Part shown: positions 43,249 through 45,338 of the stretch, in pieces
Numbering within the stretch: the first letter of the stretch is position 1
Layout of the letters: each line of letters opens with the position of its first letter
Assembly (NCBI GenBank): GCA_003427395.1
Contig: BFEA01000068.1
Location: forward strand, 1,500,402 to 1,545,739
Direction of reading: 5' to 3'
From: Chara braunii
Lineage: Eukaryota > Streptophyta > Charophyceae > Charales > Characeae
DNA: 45,338 nucleotides
The notes under the pieces: generated by a model
Database searches by the model: none
The model's input: only the letters and a program-made list of their open reading frames with translations
Told to the model about the DNA's origin: nothing
Made by a program: the position numbers and the translations under genes

Positions 43249-45163
43249 AACGGGCGTAGCCCATCTCCTTCCCCGTCATCATGCTCATCCCTTCCACCAT
43301 CTCCACGCACATCCTTAACTCACCAACTCCTAGCTTACTAACTTTCTCCCTAAACTAACCTCCTATTCGTGTTCGCCCGTGGTCAAAACCCCCGGGTCAT
43401 CTCTCTCCTTCCCCGGATCCATCCGCAACTGATTGCGCTCCCACTCCGATGCTGCGCCCGAGTTCTCACCTCGCCATCCTTGTTTCCTCTCCTGCCGAAT
43501 GCACTCGGCACACTATAGCGTCCGGATTCATCCGTCTCTCACCGGCCAGACTCGTCGCCCTCACCCAGCTCCTAACGCAGCAGCCAGCCCCAGCGGACCC
43601 ACGACGCCCAACGTATTTTGACGGGCAGGCCTGCCTCGTCCTGTAGTAGTTGCAACTACAATCTCACACTCCTCCCACTTCCTTACTAATGATCCGCCTG
43701 CCCCTTGGTGTAGCGGCCGTCCGAACTGCCCCGAGCAACCTGAGAAAACTCAGGGGAGAACTAGCCACGGGGCTGTTTGATTAGTCTTTCGCCTCGGTAC
43801 CCAAGTCAGACAAGTTGTCTATCTGTCAGTGTCCCTGTGCGCCTCCTCTGGGCTCCCAGTGGATGCCCTTTCTGAGCAGGCCGCCCCATCTTTCGGAACC
43901 CCAATAGGCGGCCCTCACACACACGATAGTCACGACGACGGGGGCATGGCCCCGTTGCACCCTGTAGCGAAGCCTTGGTGCCCCGGCCGCGGCGCAAATC
44001 TTGATGGTAGTAACAAGTATTCAAATGAGAGTTTTGAAGACTGAGGGGAAGAAGGCTCCACAGGCCAGTTGGGCGCTCAGCATGGCCGCCCAGTCCCTCA
44101 CTGTGCTCTGGGTCGCGGCCTGCCTCCTCTGGACCCGACGGCGTGCACACTTAACCTTCTCATACCAACGGTGGTCGACGGGCGGTGCGCCCGTAGAAAG
44201 TTCCTTCCATTCAGTTTCTTCCGCCTCATGGGCTAATCATCCACCGGCTCGCACGCACGTTAATTTCCCCTGCCCACGTTCTCAAGACATAGAAGATAAC
44301 AGAACTTCGCCAACACCCCGAACACGCGGGGACCTGTAAGTCAGCCAAGAGGAGGCACGCACTCAAGATCCTCGACCACCGTGATGGCCATTAAACCCGG
44401 CGTCACGCCCAGGTCAAGGGAACGTCGAGGTAAAAAAATTAAAAAAAATGCTAAACATAATCTATTTAAAACCTAAGGCTTCTGATCATTAGGAAATAAC
44501 GACCGAAGGAAAAGAAAATGCCAACCCCTTTCTGACGCCACCGAAGGCAAAATCAAAAAGGGATAACCCGTCGGACCCTCAACCCTTCGGTCCCTTCGCC
44601 GCTCCATTACTCCTGCGCTGTCGCCCCGCTGGCCTCGATCCCCGCACCTCCGTATCCTATGTCCAATGCCGTAACCAATAGGGTTGACCCCAAGCCTGAG
44701 ACTAGCATGTGGAGCCTTCTATATAAAATAGTGCAGCACTACGCTCAGGGTCAAGAAGGCGGTCAGGGCCTCGTTTCTGCCTACAATGGAGCCTACGACC
44801 GTTAAACACCCTCATAGGCTTACTCCAACTACGCCACGGCGATCACGCTCGCCCTTCCCGTACATACGCATAGGTCATAGGCAGACACATCAATCAGCGA
44901 GACATAATTTTTTTAATCCTAGTTTAATCAATGGAAAAAAAAAATCTGGTCGGCAACCAACGCCGACTTCCACAGTCATTGATCAATTCAAAAAGATCAC
45001 GCGCGCCTCAAACCCACACGCCCACACACTCTTTATTCTAGTCAACCATTAGCCGCATAAACAGTGGAGACTTCCGCGACTCGCGCGGTATACTCAACCT
45101 TAACCTAGACTTAATTTCTGTCATTTGCAAAAAACAGGGCGAATACCCTTGTATTCACGCCTA

Positions 45164-45248
45164 TAAGGCTCCCCCACAGGTCCCGCACGCACACACACAC
45201 ACACACACATACACACAAGCACACACATGCACACACATGCACACATAC

Positions 45249-45338
<90 letters not shown>
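45164..45338. repeat. AC-rich then CT microsatellite at window edge
   Basis: After a short unique stretch (CTATAAGGCTCCCCCACAGG), AC repeats with AG/TG interruptions run 45189-45250. CT repeats then continue to the end of the window. Confidence 0.93.

Larger units (their letters stand above)
9225..45163 (-). mobile_element. Giant Ty3/gypsy-type LTR retrotransposon, nested and decayed
   Basis: The ends are related LTR sequences in the same orientation, with TGTCGAGCGC at 9225 and 36380. The internal domain (24734-36379) has a primer-binding site next to the LTR and minus-strand genes in the order Gag, protease, RT, RNase H, integrase. RT and RNase H before integrase is the Ty3/gypsy order. 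Removing the nested solo LTR (12543-20176 plus one target duplication) and the 550-bp inverted duplication in the 5' LTR leaves an element of about 27.8 kb, with LTRs of about 8 kb and an internal domain of 11.6 kb. The two LTRs differ by a few per cent by eye, mostly transitions, so the insertion is not recent. No host target duplication could be identified, because the right end (about 45150-45163) is altered. All ORFs are interrupted. Confidence 0.88.
36380..45163 (-). mobile_element. 5' LTR of the giant element (8.8 kb, ~8.2 kb without inverted duplication)
   Basis: Inner edge TGTCGAGCGC (36380), next to the primer site. The outer edge is near 45150-45163, where the plus strand reads GGGCGAATACCCTTGTATTCACGCC, a version of the reversed TGTCGGTGCGAATACCC end that has lost several bases. 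It matches the 3' LTR throughout, with small indels and a few per cent substitutions. No ORF of note. Confidence 0.9.

Overview
The window is repeat-dominated eukaryotic nuclear DNA. I see no prokaryotic signals, no operons and no confidently intact cellular gene. Its content is long CA/CT/GATT microsatellites, plant-type Ty3/gypsy retroelement domains, a primer-binding site matching the 3' end of tRNA-Asp, and a U6 snRNA-like sequence. This fits a large plant or streptophyte-algal genome. The coding regions resemble what I remember of retroelement proteins from the charophyte Chara, but that is an unverified recollection. The window begins and ends in microsatellites and contains seven single Ns (one at 27137, six inside a palindrome at 42166-43248), so some structures could be assembly effects.

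Layout. (1) 1-9224: AC repeat; an old diverged fragment of the same long-terminal-repeat (LTR) family (188 to about 2250, + orientation) and a piece of the opposite LTR end (about 2881-3350); AT repeat; one short unrecognised ORF (4409-4693); a perfect 37-bp-arm hairpin (5252-5340); a 611-bp-offset duplication of AT-rich foldback DNA (about 5768-6900); a candidate exon (6925-7083, minus); a 430-bp-offset repeat (7467-8255); and AT, GATT, AC and CT microsatellites. (2) 9225 to about 45163: one giant Ty3/gypsy-type element on the minus strand. Its 3' LTR is 9225-12542 plus 20181-24733, its internal domain is 24734-36379, and its 5' LTR is 36380 to about 45163. The LTRs are about 7.9-8.2 kb each once later insertions are removed. 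(3) 12543-20176: a 7,634-bp solo LTR of the same superfamily on the + strand, inserted into that 3' LTR. It has TGTCGG/CCGACA ends and a GCGT target-site duplication. (4) 45164-45338: AC and CT microsatellites.

The internal domain, read on the minus strand, holds in order: tRNA-Asp primer site, leader, Gag (CCHC knuckle), protease remnant, reverse transcriptase, RNase H, integrase with an SH3/chromodomain-like tail, then an additional ~2.6-kb Gag-like ORF with its own coiled coil and second CCHC knuckle, and a 2.1-kb non-coding tail. All reading frames are broken. The stops are of the CGA/CAA/CAG/TGG-to-stop type (C-to-T or G-to-A), there are several frameshifts, the RT segment that should carry the catalytic Y-x-D-D box is missing, and no protease D-T/S-G motif remains. 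The element is dead as written.

The most unusual signals lie in the LTRs. The solo LTR has ten hairpin modules (17024-17859) with a near-invariant loop and stems that differ from module to module yet stay self-complementary. The homologous part of the two host LTRs has five modules each with a different loop but the same covarying-stem logic. The solo LTR also carries a 92-nt U6 snRNA-like sequence (13707-13798).
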